64,000 nt of DNA, from contig NZ_CP051217.1 of assembly GCF_012516475.1 (NCBI RefSeq), forward strand, positions 558,001-622,000, written 5' to 3'. The position numbers and the translations under genes were made by a program. Numbering within the stretch: position 1 is the stretch's first letter; every line of letters begins with the position of its first letter. The notes beneath the pieces are model-generated. The model worked only from the letters and a program-made list of their open reading frames with translations. It did no database searches and was not told the origin of the DNA. The DNA comes from Parasphingorhabdus halotolerans. GTDB lineage: Bacteria > Pseudomonadota > Alphaproteobacteria > Sphingomonadales > Sphingomonadaceae. Below are positions 7,568-15,541 of this stretch, piece by piece.

Positions 7568-7897
7568 ATGACCCCCGAAAAAATTGCGTTTTTCAAAGAC
7601 ATATTCCCCATGATTGCCGTCGTTACCGGCATTGCGGTAGGTGGCTGGGTACTCACAACCTGGTTGCGTATCAAGAATGGCTATCCGCTTGATGGTGCAT
7701 GGGGTCAGGCAGTGCATCCCCGCACGGATAAGGAAGCGGCTGAGCGGGTGAAGCTGCTCACAAACGAAAATGCCGAACTGCGCGCCGAGATTGGGTCAAT
7801 GAAAGACCGCCTCGCCAATGTAGAGCGCATCGTCACCGATGACAGCCACCGGCTGACTCAAGAAATCGAACAGCTCCGCGATAAGCGGGCAAACTGA
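7568..7897 (+). CDS. PspB-like single-TM coiled-coil protein, paralogue 2 of 6
   Basis: 109 aa, starting one base after paralogue 1 stops. Membrane helix MIAVVTGIAVGGWVLTTWL at about residues 16-34, then RIKNGYPLDGAWGQAV, then coiled coil VKLLTNENAELRAEIGSMKDRLANVERIVTD and tail LTQEIEQLRDK. It has the same order of boxes as paralogue 1, with about ten extra residues before the membrane helix. Function unknown; placement in the psp operon suggests envelope stress. Confidence 0.82.
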   Translation: MTPEKIAFFKDIFPMIAVVTGIAVGGWVLTTWLRIKNGYPLDGAWGQAVHPRTDKEAAERVKLLTNENAELRAEIGSMKDRLANVERIVTDDSHRLTQEIEQLRDKRAN

Positions 7898-7909
7898 GAG
7901 GAAATCTAT

Positions 7910-8194
7910 ATGGGACCCGGTGAGATTATAACATTTTTCCTGATCGTGGTTGGTTTGCCGGTCACGCTGGGAGTGGGCAGTCACCTCTACAAGGAACGGC
8001 TTAAATTCAAGACCAAGGAGCTTGAAATCCTGGGTAATGAAACAGCCGAAAAGGCCGCGCAATATGCGGCGCACAACGAACGACTTGAACAGCGTGTTCG
8101 GGTTCTGGAACGCATTGTCACCGACAAAGGAGTGGATATTGCCGAGCAGATTGAAGATCTGCGTGACGGCTCTGAAACAAAGGAATTGAACTGA
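7910..8194 (+). CDS. PspB-like single-TM coiled-coil protein, paralogue 3 of 6
   Basis: 94 aa. Membrane helix IITFFLIVVGLPVTLGVGSHLY at the extreme N-terminus, basic KERLKFKTKELEILG linker, coiled coil with HNERLEQRVRVLERIVTDKG and tail DIAEQIEDLRDG. It has lost the GYxLxxxWG box of paralogues 1 and 2. An AGAGGAAATCTAT ribosome site precedes ATG 7910. It overlaps paralogue 4 by one base (TGATG), so they are coupled. Confidence 0.8.
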   Translation: MGPGEIITFFLIVVGLPVTLGVGSHLYKERLKFKTKELEILGNETAEKAAQYAAHNERLEQRVRVLERIVTDKGVDIAEQIEDLRDGSETKELN

Positions 8195-8463
8195 TGAGCG
8201 ATCTTATTTGGGTATTGATACCACTGGCACCATTTCTCTTGGGCGGTCTAGCGATATGGACACGGCATCAGAGCAAGATGGCCGACAAGCAAAAAGAGCT
8301 AATGCTGCTTGGTGATCGATTACCCCAAGACCAAGACGGTCAAAAAATGCAAGACGACATGAAATATCTGAAAGACCGCGTTGCGGTGCTGGAGCAGATC
8401 GTAACCGATGGCCGAGGCGCACGCGAACTGGAACAGGAAATAGCAAAACTCAAGGATAGCTGA
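8194..8463 (+). CDS. PspB-like single-TM coiled-coil protein, paralogue 4 of 6
   Basis: 89 aa. N-terminal membrane helix LIWVLIPLAPFLLGGLAIWT, then QSKMADKQKELMLLGD, then coiled coil DDMKYLKDRVAVLEQIVTDGRG and tail ELEQEIAKLKD. The YLKDRVxVLExIxTDxRGxRELxxEI string is nearly repeated in paralogue 5, so these two appear to be a recent duplication. One-base overlap with the gene before. Confidence 0.8.
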   Translation: MSDLIWVLIPLAPFLLGGLAIWTRHQSKMADKQKELMLLGDRLPQDQDGQKMQDDMKYLKDRVAVLEQIVTDGRGARELEQEIAKLKDS

Positions 8464-8493
8464 ACGCGAAGCGATAAGAAGGAATGATTTAAT

Positions 8494-8754
8494 ATGAACC
8501 CGTTTGAAATGGTTGTCGCCATCATCATTGTAATCACAATTGGTAAAGTGATGAACACCAAACTCCAGGCGAGCAAAGGCATCGCGGAAGATAGAGATGG
8601 CAACCCAATCATGTTGAGTGACCCGGATTCTGCGCGGCTTCAGGAAGAAGTCAAATATCTCAAAGAGCGCGTTCAGGTGCTCGAAAAGATCGCAACAGAT
8701 GATCGCGGTGGTCGCGAACTGGCAAATGAAATTGAAAAACTTCGGGACCGATGA
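8494..8754 (+). CDS. PspB-like single-TM coiled-coil protein, paralogue 5 of 6
   Basis: 86 aa. Membrane helix MVVAIIIVITIGKVM, short KLQASKGIAEDRDGNPI linker, coiled coil EEVKYLKERVQVLEKIATDDRGGREL and tail ANEIEKLRDR. AAGGAA lies about ten bases upstream of ATG 8494. Closest to paralogue 4. Residues before the coiled coil are shorter and more polar than in paralogues 1 and 2. Confidence 0.8.
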   Translation: MNPFEMVVAIIIVITIGKVMNTKLQASKGIAEDRDGNPIMLSDPDSARLQEEVKYLKERVQVLEKIATDDRGGRELANEIEKLRDR

Positions 8755-8784
8755 GTTGGCCCCTTATTCACGAGGATGGATGTC

Positions 8785-9015
8785 ATGCAAGAACCTGCAC
8801 TTTATTTGATAACCGCAGCCTTTTCATTGATCGGCCTGACCGTAGTGTCGCTGGTCGCGCTGCGCGGATGGCGGGACTGGATCGCGCTGAAATCGCGCGA
8901 GATCGAGCAACATCGCGAAGATCACCCGCCCAGCGCGACGTCCCGCATTGAGGTTGCTGATCTCAAGGAACGCATCCGCAAACTGGAAGCCATTGCGGCG
9001 GGTGTTGAACTTTAA
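8785..9015 (+). CDS. PspB-like single-TM coiled-coil protein, paralogue 6 of 6
   Basis: 76 aa. Start set at ATG 8785 because GAGG (8772-8775) is then 9 bases away; the in-frame ATG at 8776 touches GAGG and could not use it. Membrane helix LYLITAAFSLIGLTVVSLVAL, basic RGWRDWIALKSREIEQHRED linker, then DLKERIRKLEAIAAGVEL. The terminal ERIxTD box is reduced to LEAIAAG and the EIExLR tail is missing, so this is the most diverged copy. Last gene of the psp array. Confidence 0.75.
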   Translation: MQEPALYLITAAFSLIGLTVVSLVALRGWRDWIALKSREIEQHREDHPPSATSRIEVADLKERIRKLEAIAAGVEL

Positions 9016-9065
9016 CAAGACTGCGCGTGCTTAGCCGGTTGAAGCATCGGCTGCACTGCAAGCGA

Positions 9066-9090
9066 TCCTTCGACAGGCTCAGGACGAACG
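9066..9090. repeat. Dispersed REP-like palindrome arm (CCTTCGACAGGCTCAGGACGAAC type)
   Basis: A short sequence well known as a dispersed repeat in sphingomonad genomes; its antisense reads FVRPEPVEG, a familiar false peptide. It lies in the 124-base gap between the psp array and sufE. Only one copy is seen in this window. Confidence 0.65.
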
Positions 9091-9139
9091 AAAATAAAGC
9101 AGGTGACCTTCCCGCAATCCCCTGCTAACCGCCCTCCCC

Positions 9140-9547
9140 ATGAGCAAGCTTGAAGATTTGATCGAAGAATATGAATTTCTCGAAGCCGACGATCGATACC
9201 GACTTCTGATTGATCTCGGCAAAGAACTGGATCCCATGCCAGATGCGCTGAAAACCGATGCGACGCTGGTCCGCGGTTGCTCGGCTTCTGTCTGGGTTTA
9301 CCCGACACAACTGGACGACGGCCGCCTGCATTTTCTGGCAGACAGCAATGCGGCGATCACCAAGGGCATTATCGCACTGGTGCTGGAGACGGTCCAGGAT
9401 CAGGAAGCAACGCAAATTCTGACCAAGGACATTGCGGCGCAGCTGGAGCCATTTGATCTCAAAAACCAGCTCAGTTCCAACAGAACGCAAGGTATTCCGA
9501 ACATGATTGCGCTCATCAATCAGACGGCGGAGCGATATAAAAAATGA
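9140..9547 (+). CDS. sufE: SufE family cysteine desulfuration protein
   Basis: Sulfur acceptor that takes persulfide from the SufS cysteine desulfurase for Fe-S cluster assembly. 135 aa, usual length. The acceptor cysteine is Cys47 in VRGCSASVW, and the N-terminal LIEEYEFLEADDRYRLLIDLGKEL and C-terminal NRTQGIPNMI helices fit the family. No other suf gene is nearby. The stop overlaps the following ATG (ATGA), coupling it to a SecD-like gene. Confidence 0.93.
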   Translation: MSKLEDLIEEYEFLEADDRYRLLIDLGKELDPMPDALKTDATLVRGCSASVWVYPTQLDDGRLHFLADSNAAITKGIIALVLETVQDQEATQILTKDIAAQLEPFDLKNQLSSNRTQGIPNMIALINQTAERYKK

Positions 9548-9942
9548 GCCCGATTGGCGCCTTTCTTTTGCTGGCAGCCCTGGTCGATCCTGCGGTTCAG
9601 CCGTCCAAGCAAAATGACTGCTACAAACCTGCAGATGCTGCAGTGGTGGAGGAAACGCCGACCTTCCATTTGACTCCGGAAAAAGTGCATTCGGCATCGG
9701 CTAGTCTTGATCCGATTACAGCCACACCGGTTTTGCAACTCACTCTCACTGATGTTGGCAATACAGAGTTCGTGAAATTGCAGCGATGCAAGATCGGCAA
9801 GAGAATTGCGATCTACATTGATGGAAAGATGGTTTCCGAACCCGTTTTGATGGAGCCTATACTCGGGGGTGAGATCGTGATTTCGGGAAGTTTTACGACC
9901 GAAGAGCTCGTGGAAATCCAGTCCAGTCTAACCAGACCCTAA
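9544..9942 (+). CDS. Exported protein with a SecD P1-head-like domain
   Basis: 132 aa with a short hydrophobic N-terminus (MSPIGAFLLLAALVDPAV) that may be a signal peptide. The mature part contains LQLTLTDVGNTEFVKLQ and GKRIAIYIDGKMVSEPVLMEPILGGEIVISGSFTTEEL. That is the pattern of the SecD/SecDF periplasmic head subdomain, here without any membrane channel helices. So it is a stand-alone domain, not a translocase. It is coupled to sufE. Function unknown; two Cys residues in the mature part might form a disulfide. Confidence 0.7.
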   Translation: MSPIGAFLLLAALVDPAVQPSKQNDCYKPADAAVVEETPTFHLTPEKVHSASASLDPITATPVLQLTLTDVGNTEFVKLQRCKIGKRIAIYIDGKMVSEPVLMEPILGGEIVISGSFTTEELVEIQSSLTRP

Positions 9943-10475
9943 ACCGGTTTCCACACGCGGCGTTCTTCCGCCACTTTGAGCACATCAAATGCCGCTTGCG
10001 CCGTCTGAAATTTCTTCGCTGCCTCCGCGTCACCCGGATTGACATCGGGGTGATATTTCTTTGCCATATCACGCCACGCCTTTTTCACTGCTTCAAACTC
10101 AATGTCTGGCGGAAGGTCAAATATATCCAGCGCCGTCATTTCATCGCGTGAGCGACTGCCATCACCCGATCCCATCCAGCTATAATGTGAAGCTTCCTGA
10201 TAGGCATTGGCATCGCGCTGCTCATCGGCTTCGCGCTGTTTACGCTCTTCCTTGTCAAGCCCTTCGAAATAATCCCATCCGCGATTATATTCAGCGGCGT
10301 GATTCTGGCAAAAATACCATTTTTCCGGGCTATTGGGTGATTTAGGTGCCGGGCAAATGCCCGCCTCGTCGCAGCCATGACGGTCACATTTACGCAATTG
10401 CTGCGTCTCGCGAGAGCTTTCATAGCTTCCCCAGCGCGGGAAACCCCAATTGTCGGATCGTTTTACTTTCGGCAT
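9939..10475 (-). CDS. DnaJ-domain (class C) protein with N-terminal zinc-finger-like Cys cluster
   Basis: 178 aa. The C-terminal J domain (about 115-178) has the HPD triad at residues 142-144 in MAKKYHPDVNPGD, so it should stimulate an Hsp70 ATPase. The N-terminal region has Cys30, Cys35, Cys41 and Cys56 plus nearby His, a possible metal site (CDRHGCDEAGIC then FCQNH). The middle is charged and likely flexible. The stop overlaps the stop of the convergent SecD-like gene by three bases. The J domain being C-terminal is the reverse of DnaJ itself. Confidence 0.85.
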   Translation of the reverse strand: MPKVKRSDNWGFPRWGSYESSRETQQLRKCDRHGCDEAGICPAPKSPNSPEKWYFCQNHAAEYNRGWDYFEGLDKEERKQREADEQRDANAYQEASHYSWMGSGDGSRSRDEMTALDIFDLPPDIEFEAVKKAWRDMAKKYHPDVNPGDAEAAKKFQTAQAAFDVLKVAEERRVWKPV

Positions 10476-10524
10476 AGAGCGCCTTTAACAAATACTCCGC
10501 TTCACTACCAGTCTCTTAAATTGG

Positions 10525-12234
10525 CTAATCGCGCGACAGGATATTCGATGTGGCGCGCTCCAGATCAGGGCGCAGTTTAAGCTCGGCCTGACTGGTCGCA
10601 AGCTTCGCCCAATAGCGTGCCTCGCTCGGGGATTTCGGGATACCTTGCCCGCGATCATGAAGTTGCGCCCAAATTGCCCGGGCTCCGGCATATCCACCCC
10701 GGGCTGCAAGCGAGCAATCCTTGGCGACGGTCGCGGCCTGGCCAAATTGATAGCGCAACTCGCATATCCAGTTATTGCCTTCCACATTGCCAGTATCGGC
10801 GAGTACCCGCAGTTTGCGCACCGCTTCCTCGACCTGCCCGCCATATATGCCAAGGGCATAGGTCGCGTAGGGATGTCCGCGGTCAGAAGCCGCAGCGAAT
10901 AATTCGAGCGCCCGCTTTTTATCGGTAAGGCCAAGTTTGCCTTCCCATAGCGCAAAACCAAGGTGGGACTGCGCTTTGGCATATCCTTGTGCTGCCGCCA
11001 GCTGGTATAATTCCAGCGATCGGGCAGTCTCTGCCGGATCATTTTCCTGGAGAAACCACGCCAATTCGGTCTGCCCTGCCGGGTGACCCTGTTCGGCAGA
11101 TTTCTCAAGCCATTCGCGGGCCTGTTTCAAATCTGCGCTGACTCCGACACCCAGATGATACATATATCCCAGAAGGGATTGGGCTAGCGCGTCACCATTT
11201 ACTGCGAGCAAAGTCAAATCCGCAACGCCGTGATTGCTTAGCACTTCACCGATTAATATGGTCTCGTCTTCAATGGCCAACCGGTCCATCGAAATCTGGA
11301 TTGAAGATAACGCTTTGGTCGCGATGGCCGGAAGATAAGCCCCGGCTTCAGCTCCTATACTCGCTCGACCTCCGGCTTTCGAACTGGGGTCAGTTGCATT
11401 TAAACCGGTCGCAGGCTTTTGTGGCGGGTTGAGATAAAAATCTTCAAACCAGCTACCATAATGAAATGGTTGTTGCGGGCCGAGTTCCAATTCGCGGGTA
11501 TTCGCATAGACTTCGCGCGACACTACCTTGAAATAGTCGGACAGCTCAAGCCCGGGAATGGCAAGCTTCGTCGCTATGGCTTTGGCGAAGGGGCTGGTTT
11601 TGGAATCAACGGGGGCTGCGTCCAGCGCTGGCCGTCCCTTGGCGGTGGAGTAGAAAACCGCACCCTGAGTCATTTCCAATAGACCCATAGGAGAAACATT
11701 GCCTTCCGGATCATCGGAGTTAACATCTTTCAACCGCACGATGGGATCAGGTGTGCGGCAGGCATCCATGAAAAACAGATTAAAGCGTTTGGCTTGTGAG
11801 GCAGCCTTTAACAACTTGTCCAGCGGCAGGAAATGGCTGTCCAACTGTTCTTTTGAAGCAAAGAGCGGTGCATCGACGGGAACCATGAAATTGCGACCAT
11901 TATACTCGAAACCATGGCCGGCATAATAGACGACGGCGCTATTAGCCGCGGATGCTTTGGCTTCAAAGAGCTCAGTGGCACTGTTTAACTCGGCGATCGA
12001 CGCGTTACGCACATCGATAATTTCAAACCCCGCTTTGGCGAAAGCTACGCAGACATGATCGATGTCGTTCACCGCATTGGGCAGCGCGGGCCAGTTCAGG
12101 TCATCATAAGCCCCGATTCCGATTAGCAGCGCGACACCGCGATCCCCTGTCACCGACGCGCATTTGGCGCTTGCCGATGCGTTCCAACCAAAAAGGCCAA
12201 AAACAAATATGCAACCGAGCAGAAATTTCCTCAT
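10525..12234 (-). CDS. Secreted caspase-family (C14) peptidase with Sel1-like repeats
   Basis: 569 aa from ATG 12234; the longer frame upstream runs into rnpB and is not used. Signal peptide MRKFLLGCIFVFGLFGWNASASA. The caspase-like p20 fold covers about residues 30-270, with catalytic His107 (YYAGHG) and Cys159 (MDACR) both present. The C-terminal half holds Sel1/TPR-like repeats (AQSLLGYMYHLGVGVSADLKQAREWLEKSAEQGH and similar), a protein-interaction solenoid. Such orthocaspase-like proteins cut after basic residues in known cases; the substrate here is unknown. It probably acts in the periplasm. Confidence 0.87.
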   Translation of the reverse strand: MRKFLLGCIFVFGLFGWNASASAKCASVTGDRGVALLIGIGAYDDLNWPALPNAVNDIDHVCVAFAKAGFEIIDVRNASIAELNSATELFEAKASAANSAVVYYAGHGFEYNGRNFMVPVDAPLFASKEQLDSHFLPLDKLLKAASQAKRFNLFFMDACRTPDPIVRLKDVNSDDPEGNVSPMGLLEMTQGAVFYSTAKGRPALDAAPVDSKTSPFAKAIATKLAIPGLELSDYFKVVSREVYANTRELELGPQQPFHYGSWFEDFYLNPPQKPATGLNATDPSSKAGGRASIGAEAGAYLPAIATKALSSIQISMDRLAIEDETILIGEVLSNHGVADLTLLAVNGDALAQSLLGYMYHLGVGVSADLKQAREWLEKSAEQGHPAGQTELAWFLQENDPAETARSLELYQLAAAQGYAKAQSHLGFALWEGKLGLTDKKRALELFAAASDRGHPYATYALGIYGGQVEEAVRKLRVLADTGNVEGNNWICELRYQFGQAATVAKDCSLAARGGYAGARAIWAQLHDRGQGIPKSPSEARYWAKLATSQAELKLRPDLERATSNILSRD

Positions 12235-12284
12235 GCGAAAGACTAACACGCATCGCGTCCAACGCAAATATGAAATGTAAAATT

Positions 12285-12672
12285 CCAGAGGGTCTGTAAG
12301 CCGGGTTCTGTCCTCCCGCTCCAATCAAAAGATGGCGCGAGATAGCCAATCATTCATCTAGGCTGTGCATTGCTGCGCAGCTCAAGCAACCAACCCGGGC
12401 AGCAGGCCGAATTCGCCATGAGCCGCCCCTATTTGGTTTTGCTCCAGGTGGGGTTTACCGTGCCAGACCTGTTGCCAGACCCGCGGTGCGCTCTTACCGC
12501 ACCCTTTCATCGTCACATGCCCAAAGGCGTTGCGACCTGCTTTCTGTTGCACTATCCCTGAACAGGCGATCACTCCCCTGCCCGCCGGACGTTATCCGGC
12601 ACCTCTAAATCGTGGAGCCCGGACTTTCCTCCTCAATGCTTGCACATCAAAGCGATTGGCCGACCCTCTGGT
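12285..12672 (-). ncRNA. rnpB: RNase P RNA (class A)
   Basis: Catalytic RNA of RNase P, which trims tRNA 5' ends. On the minus strand the universal GAGGAAAGTCCGGGCTCC appears near the 5' end (about 12612-12638) and ACAGAACCCGGCTTACAG near the 3' end. CCAGAGGGTC (12663-12672) and GACCCTCTGG (12285-12294) form P1 and set the ends to within a few bases. It begins only 7 bases after the amidase stop, so its promoter must lie within that gene's 3' end or it is processed from a longer transcript. Confidence 0.95.
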
Positions 12673-12678
12673 GAGAGC

Positions 12679-13371
12679 CTATTTAGTGATTCCGCGTTCC
12701 CTGTCGAGCATTAACGACAATAAAATTGCACGGCACTCGCCATCAATCACCCCGTCGATATTGGCAGGACGGAAGCGGCGTTGGAACGCGACCACTGCAT
12801 CTTTCTGCGCGGTAATGTCATAGCCATACCGCTCCAGAGCAAGCATGAAGCCAGCATCGGTCCACGGGGGATCACCCAGATTGAGGGGCGGCTTCTTGAG
12901 CGCAATGCCATGCCGTGCCAGCCTGTCCCAATCAAACAGCTCCCCGGGGTCCTGCTTTCTTGCCGGGGCAAGGTCGCTGTGGCCAATCACGTTTGCAGGG
13001 TTGATATGGTGCCGTTTGACTATTTCATGTGCGAGCCGGGTCACGCTATCCATCTGCTCTTCCGGAAAGGGAACATAGCCCCATTCATGCCCGGGATTGA
13101 CGATTTCAATGCCGATGCTAGCGCTATTTACATCCGTAATCCCCCGCCAATAGCCGCGCCCGGCATGCCATGCGCGATTTTCCTCGCGCACCATGTGCAC
13201 GACTTGTCCATCCTCGGTGACAACATAATGCGCAGAAACCTTGGCTTCGGGGTCAACCAGCTGATTGATTGCTGCGGCTGCGCTCTTCATTCCGGTATAA
13301 TGCATCACTAAGATGCTGATCGGCAATTTGCGCTCGTCAAAATTAGGAGAAGGCGTCCAGATCATATCCAT
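12679..13371 (-). CDS. N-acetylmuramoyl-L-alanine amidase (AmpD-like, Amidase_2) with peptidoglycan-binding C-terminus
   Basis: Zinc amidase cleaving the MurNAc-L-Ala bond of peptidoglycan or muropeptides. 230 aa. Zinc ligand His24 is in LVMHYT; the second His and the Asp come in VIGHSDLAPARKQDPGELFDW; the family Glu is in IGIEIVNPGHEWGY. The C-terminal AFQRRFRPANIDGVIDGECRAIL is a PG_binding_1 domain, which classical AmpD lacks and AmiD-type enzymes have. No signal peptide is seen, so a cytoplasmic recycling role is possible, but the wall-binding domain leaves this open. Confidence 0.88.
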   Translation of the reverse strand: MDMIWTPSPNFDERKLPISILVMHYTGMKSAAAAINQLVDPEAKVSAHYVVTEDGQVVHMVREENRAWHAGRGYWRGITDVNSASIGIEIVNPGHEWGYVPFPEEQMDSVTRLAHEIVKRHHINPANVIGHSDLAPARKQDPGELFDWDRLARHGIALKKPPLNLGDPPWTDAGFMLALERYGYDITAQKDAVVAFQRRFRPANIDGVIDGECRAILLSLMLDRERGITK

Positions 13372-13394
13372 GCAACCCGCTCCTCCAATCGCAA

Positions 13395-14036
13395 TTATGC
13401 GGTGACAATGGCACCCAATAGCAGCTCAGTTCCCGATGCGGGCGAAATTCTCAGATCGCCGCCGTTGGCCGTCGCCAGTTTGCGTGACATATAGGCGGCT
13501 GCCGTTCGGGCACTGAGCTCGGAATCAGGCAAACCACCCTCAAGAGCAGCACGGATGCCTTCATCCAGCGCAATTTTTGGGCCTTCAGCGCGAACAACCA
13601 CTTCGATTCCTAGGTCGCCCTTTTCGGCGCCCACATCAAGACGGCCACCGCGAACCAGAGCCTCCCGGGCGATAAGGGCCAGATTCAATAGTATCTTGAT
13701 CGCCTTTTTGGGCAGCGCTTCGCTTTGCACGGCCCAGCCCAAAGCTATTTTTCCGTTATCACCCACAAGGCTTTCAACCAGTTGCTTGGCCTCAGCAGGA
13801 TCGACGACATCTCCGAAACCGCCCGCAGCGCCAAATGCGAGCCGGAAATATTTGAGCTTATCGGCCGATGCTCTGGCGCTATCTGCAACCAGATCAAAGC
13901 AACGATCCCGCATTTCAGGATCATTCTCGTCTTCCAGCAATTCGAGGCCATTGTTGATTGCGCCCACCGGGCTAAGCAGGTCATGGCAAAGTTTGGAGCA
14001 CAGCAATGCTGCAAGATCGACATCGGATTCAGACAT
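13395..14036 (-). CDS. chpT: Histidine phosphotransferase ChpT
   Basis: Phosphorelay protein passing phosphate from CckA to CtrA and CpdR in the alphaproteobacterial cell-cycle pathway. 213 aa. The phospho-acceptor is His18 in LCSKLCHDLLSPVGAINNGLELL, within a DHp-like helical hairpin. The C-terminal half is a degenerate ATPase-like fold lacking a proper N-box, as in known ChpT. Its neighbours on the same strand are an M67 peptidase upstream and an amidase downstream, with gaps too wide to prove an operon. Confidence 0.9.
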   Translation of the reverse strand: MSESDVDLAALLCSKLCHDLLSPVGAINNGLELLEDENDPEMRDRCFDLVADSARASADKLKYFRLAFGAAGGFGDVVDPAEAKQLVESLVGDNGKIALGWAVQSEALPKKAIKILLNLALIAREALVRGGRLDVGAEKGDLGIEVVVRAEGPKIALDEGIRAALEGGLPDSELSARTAAAYMSRKLATANGGDLRISPASGTELLLGAIVTA

Positions 14037-14090
14037 TCAGGTACGCCTTTAACTAGGGGAAGATTATTGGAAACTTGTTTGGCGATTTGT

Positions 14091-14504
14091 TCACTGGCAA
14101 TCAAGGGCGATTGGGTTGAACCGACCAAATATTTCGCCATTTTCGGTTGCCCGCCATGCAGAAGCATCCCGACCGTTTATAATCAGCCAAATCCGCTCAT
14201 CAGCTGCGGCACTGGCGGCATCGGTTTGCGATGGTTGTACATCACCTCGGGGGTGTGAATGATAATAGCCCACTATCGCCGGTCCGCCATCCCTTGCTGC
14301 GCGTTCAGCCTCTATCAGAGCAGCAGGATCAATCTCGAACTGCCGGTTGGCATGTTGGGCAATATTGCGGGCTTGTTTGAAGCCGGAAACAATCTGGTTC
14401 TCGCCAAATAGCAAACCGCAGATTTCCAAAGGAACACCATTACGTGCCTGTTGTTGCAAATGAGATAATATGTCGCTTGATAAGCTCAGGATCATCGCCC
14501 ACAT
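14091..14504 (-). CDS. M67 family JAMM metallopeptidase
   Basis: 137 aa Mov34/MPN/PAD-1 fold protease. The JAMM zinc signature is complete: Glu27, then His82 and His84 in YYHSHPRG, and Asp95 in PSQTD. Bacterial relatives cleave ubiquitin-like or sulfur-carrier C-terminal tails or act in cysteine synthesis; no carrier gene is next to it here. The start may be Met4 (14495) instead, and neither has a clear SD. Its 5' end is only a few bases from the divergent rluD start. Confidence 0.85.
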   Translation of the reverse strand: MWAMILSLSSDILSHLQQQARNGVPLEICGLLFGENQIVSGFKQARNIAQHANRQFEIDPAALIEAERAARDGGPAIVGYYHSHPRGDVQPSQTDAASAAADERIWLIINGRDASAWRATENGEIFGRFNPIALDCQ

Positions 14505-14511
14505 CTACCCG

Positions 14512-15465
14512 ATGAATTCAGGGCAATCCATAAAATCCGGCATCGTGCCCGAAAGCGACAAAAAACAGCGGCTCGATGCAGCGCTTTCTGGTCTCATCAC
14601 CGATCTTTCAAGAGAACGTATCAAGACGCTCATCATTTCAGAAAATCTGTTGATCGATGGCGTGATTTGCAAGAATCCTTCTTCCAAAACCTGCGCGGGC
14701 AAGAATTTTGCTCTCACGGTTCCAGTTGCGGTCGAAGGTCCGGCAAAAGCACAGGATATTCCGCTGGATGTCGTGTTTGAAGACACGCATCTGATCGTCA
14801 TCAACAAACCGGCGGGTCTTGTGGTGCACCCCGCTGCAGGCCATCCTGACGGAACTTTGGTCAACGCCTTGCTCCACCACTGCAAAGGTGAACTTTCGGG
14901 GATTGGCGGCGTGATGCGGCCTGGTATCGTCCACCGGATTGACAAAGACACTTCCGGCCTGATGGTCGCTGCAAAAACCGATGCGGCGCACAAGGGATTA
15001 AGCGCGTTGTTCGCCAAACATGATATTGATCGCAAATATCTCGCGATTGTCCACGGGCGACCGAATCCTGTTTCTGCAACCATCGAGGGCAATATTGGCC
15101 GCAGCAACGTCCATCGCAAAAAAATGGCGGTTGTGGGTGACGATAAAGGCAAGCCGGCGATGACCCATTACACCGTCAAAGAGGCGCTGAATAACTCGGC
15201 TTTGGTCGAATGTGTGCTCGAGACAGGCCGCACCCACCAGGTCCGCGTCCATATGTCCCATATCGGGTATAGCCTTATTGGTGATCCGCTATATGGTTCT
15301 CGTCGAAAATCTTTAGTTTCTCGCAGAAAAGATATTCAATTTGGACGACAGGCCCTGCATGCTGCTATCCTTGGATTTGTTCACCCCATAACGGAGGAAA
15401 AATTGCTGTTTTCTATCGATTTACCCGCCGATATGCAGGAACTATTCAGCAAGTTGCGTGTATAA
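14512..15465 (+). CDS. rluD: Ribosomal large subunit pseudouridine synthase, RluD/RluA family
   Basis: Makes pseudouridine in 23S rRNA (RluD sites lie in helix 69). 317 aa from ATG 14512; an ATG at 14470 would overlap the divergent M67 gene. N-terminal S4 domain (QRLDAALSGLITDLSRERIKTLI), then the synthase domain with the catalytic Asp in HRIDKDTSGLMVAAKT, then GRTHQVRVHMSHIGY. E. coli RluD is 326 aa, so the length fits. RluC is the alternative, but the S4 domain plus overall match favour RluD. It is followed by rpoH after 76 bases. Confidence 0.9.
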   Translation: MNSGQSIKSGIVPESDKKQRLDAALSGLITDLSRERIKTLIISENLLIDGVICKNPSSKTCAGKNFALTVPVAVEGPAKAQDIPLDVVFEDTHLIVINKPAGLVVHPAAGHPDGTLVNALLHHCKGELSGIGGVMRPGIVHRIDKDTSGLMVAAKTDAAHKGLSALFAKHDIDRKYLAIVHGRPNPVSATIEGNIGRSNVHRKKMAVVGDDKGKPAMTHYTVKEALNNSALVECVLETGRTHQVRVHMSHIGYSLIGDPLYGSRRKSLVSRRKDIQFGRQALHAAILGFVHPITEEKLLFSIDLPADMQELFSKLRV

Positions 15466-15541
15466 CTATTACACCTTATATAGGTTTTTGACCAAAGAGT
15501 GCTTGATGAGGCTCGGCGGCACAACAATGAAGGAACAATGA

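Noticed and set aside
9012..9308. A minus-strand frame reading FVRPEPVEGS.
   Set aside because: That string is the usual false translation of a sphingomonad dispersed repeat, and the frame is antisense to sufE.
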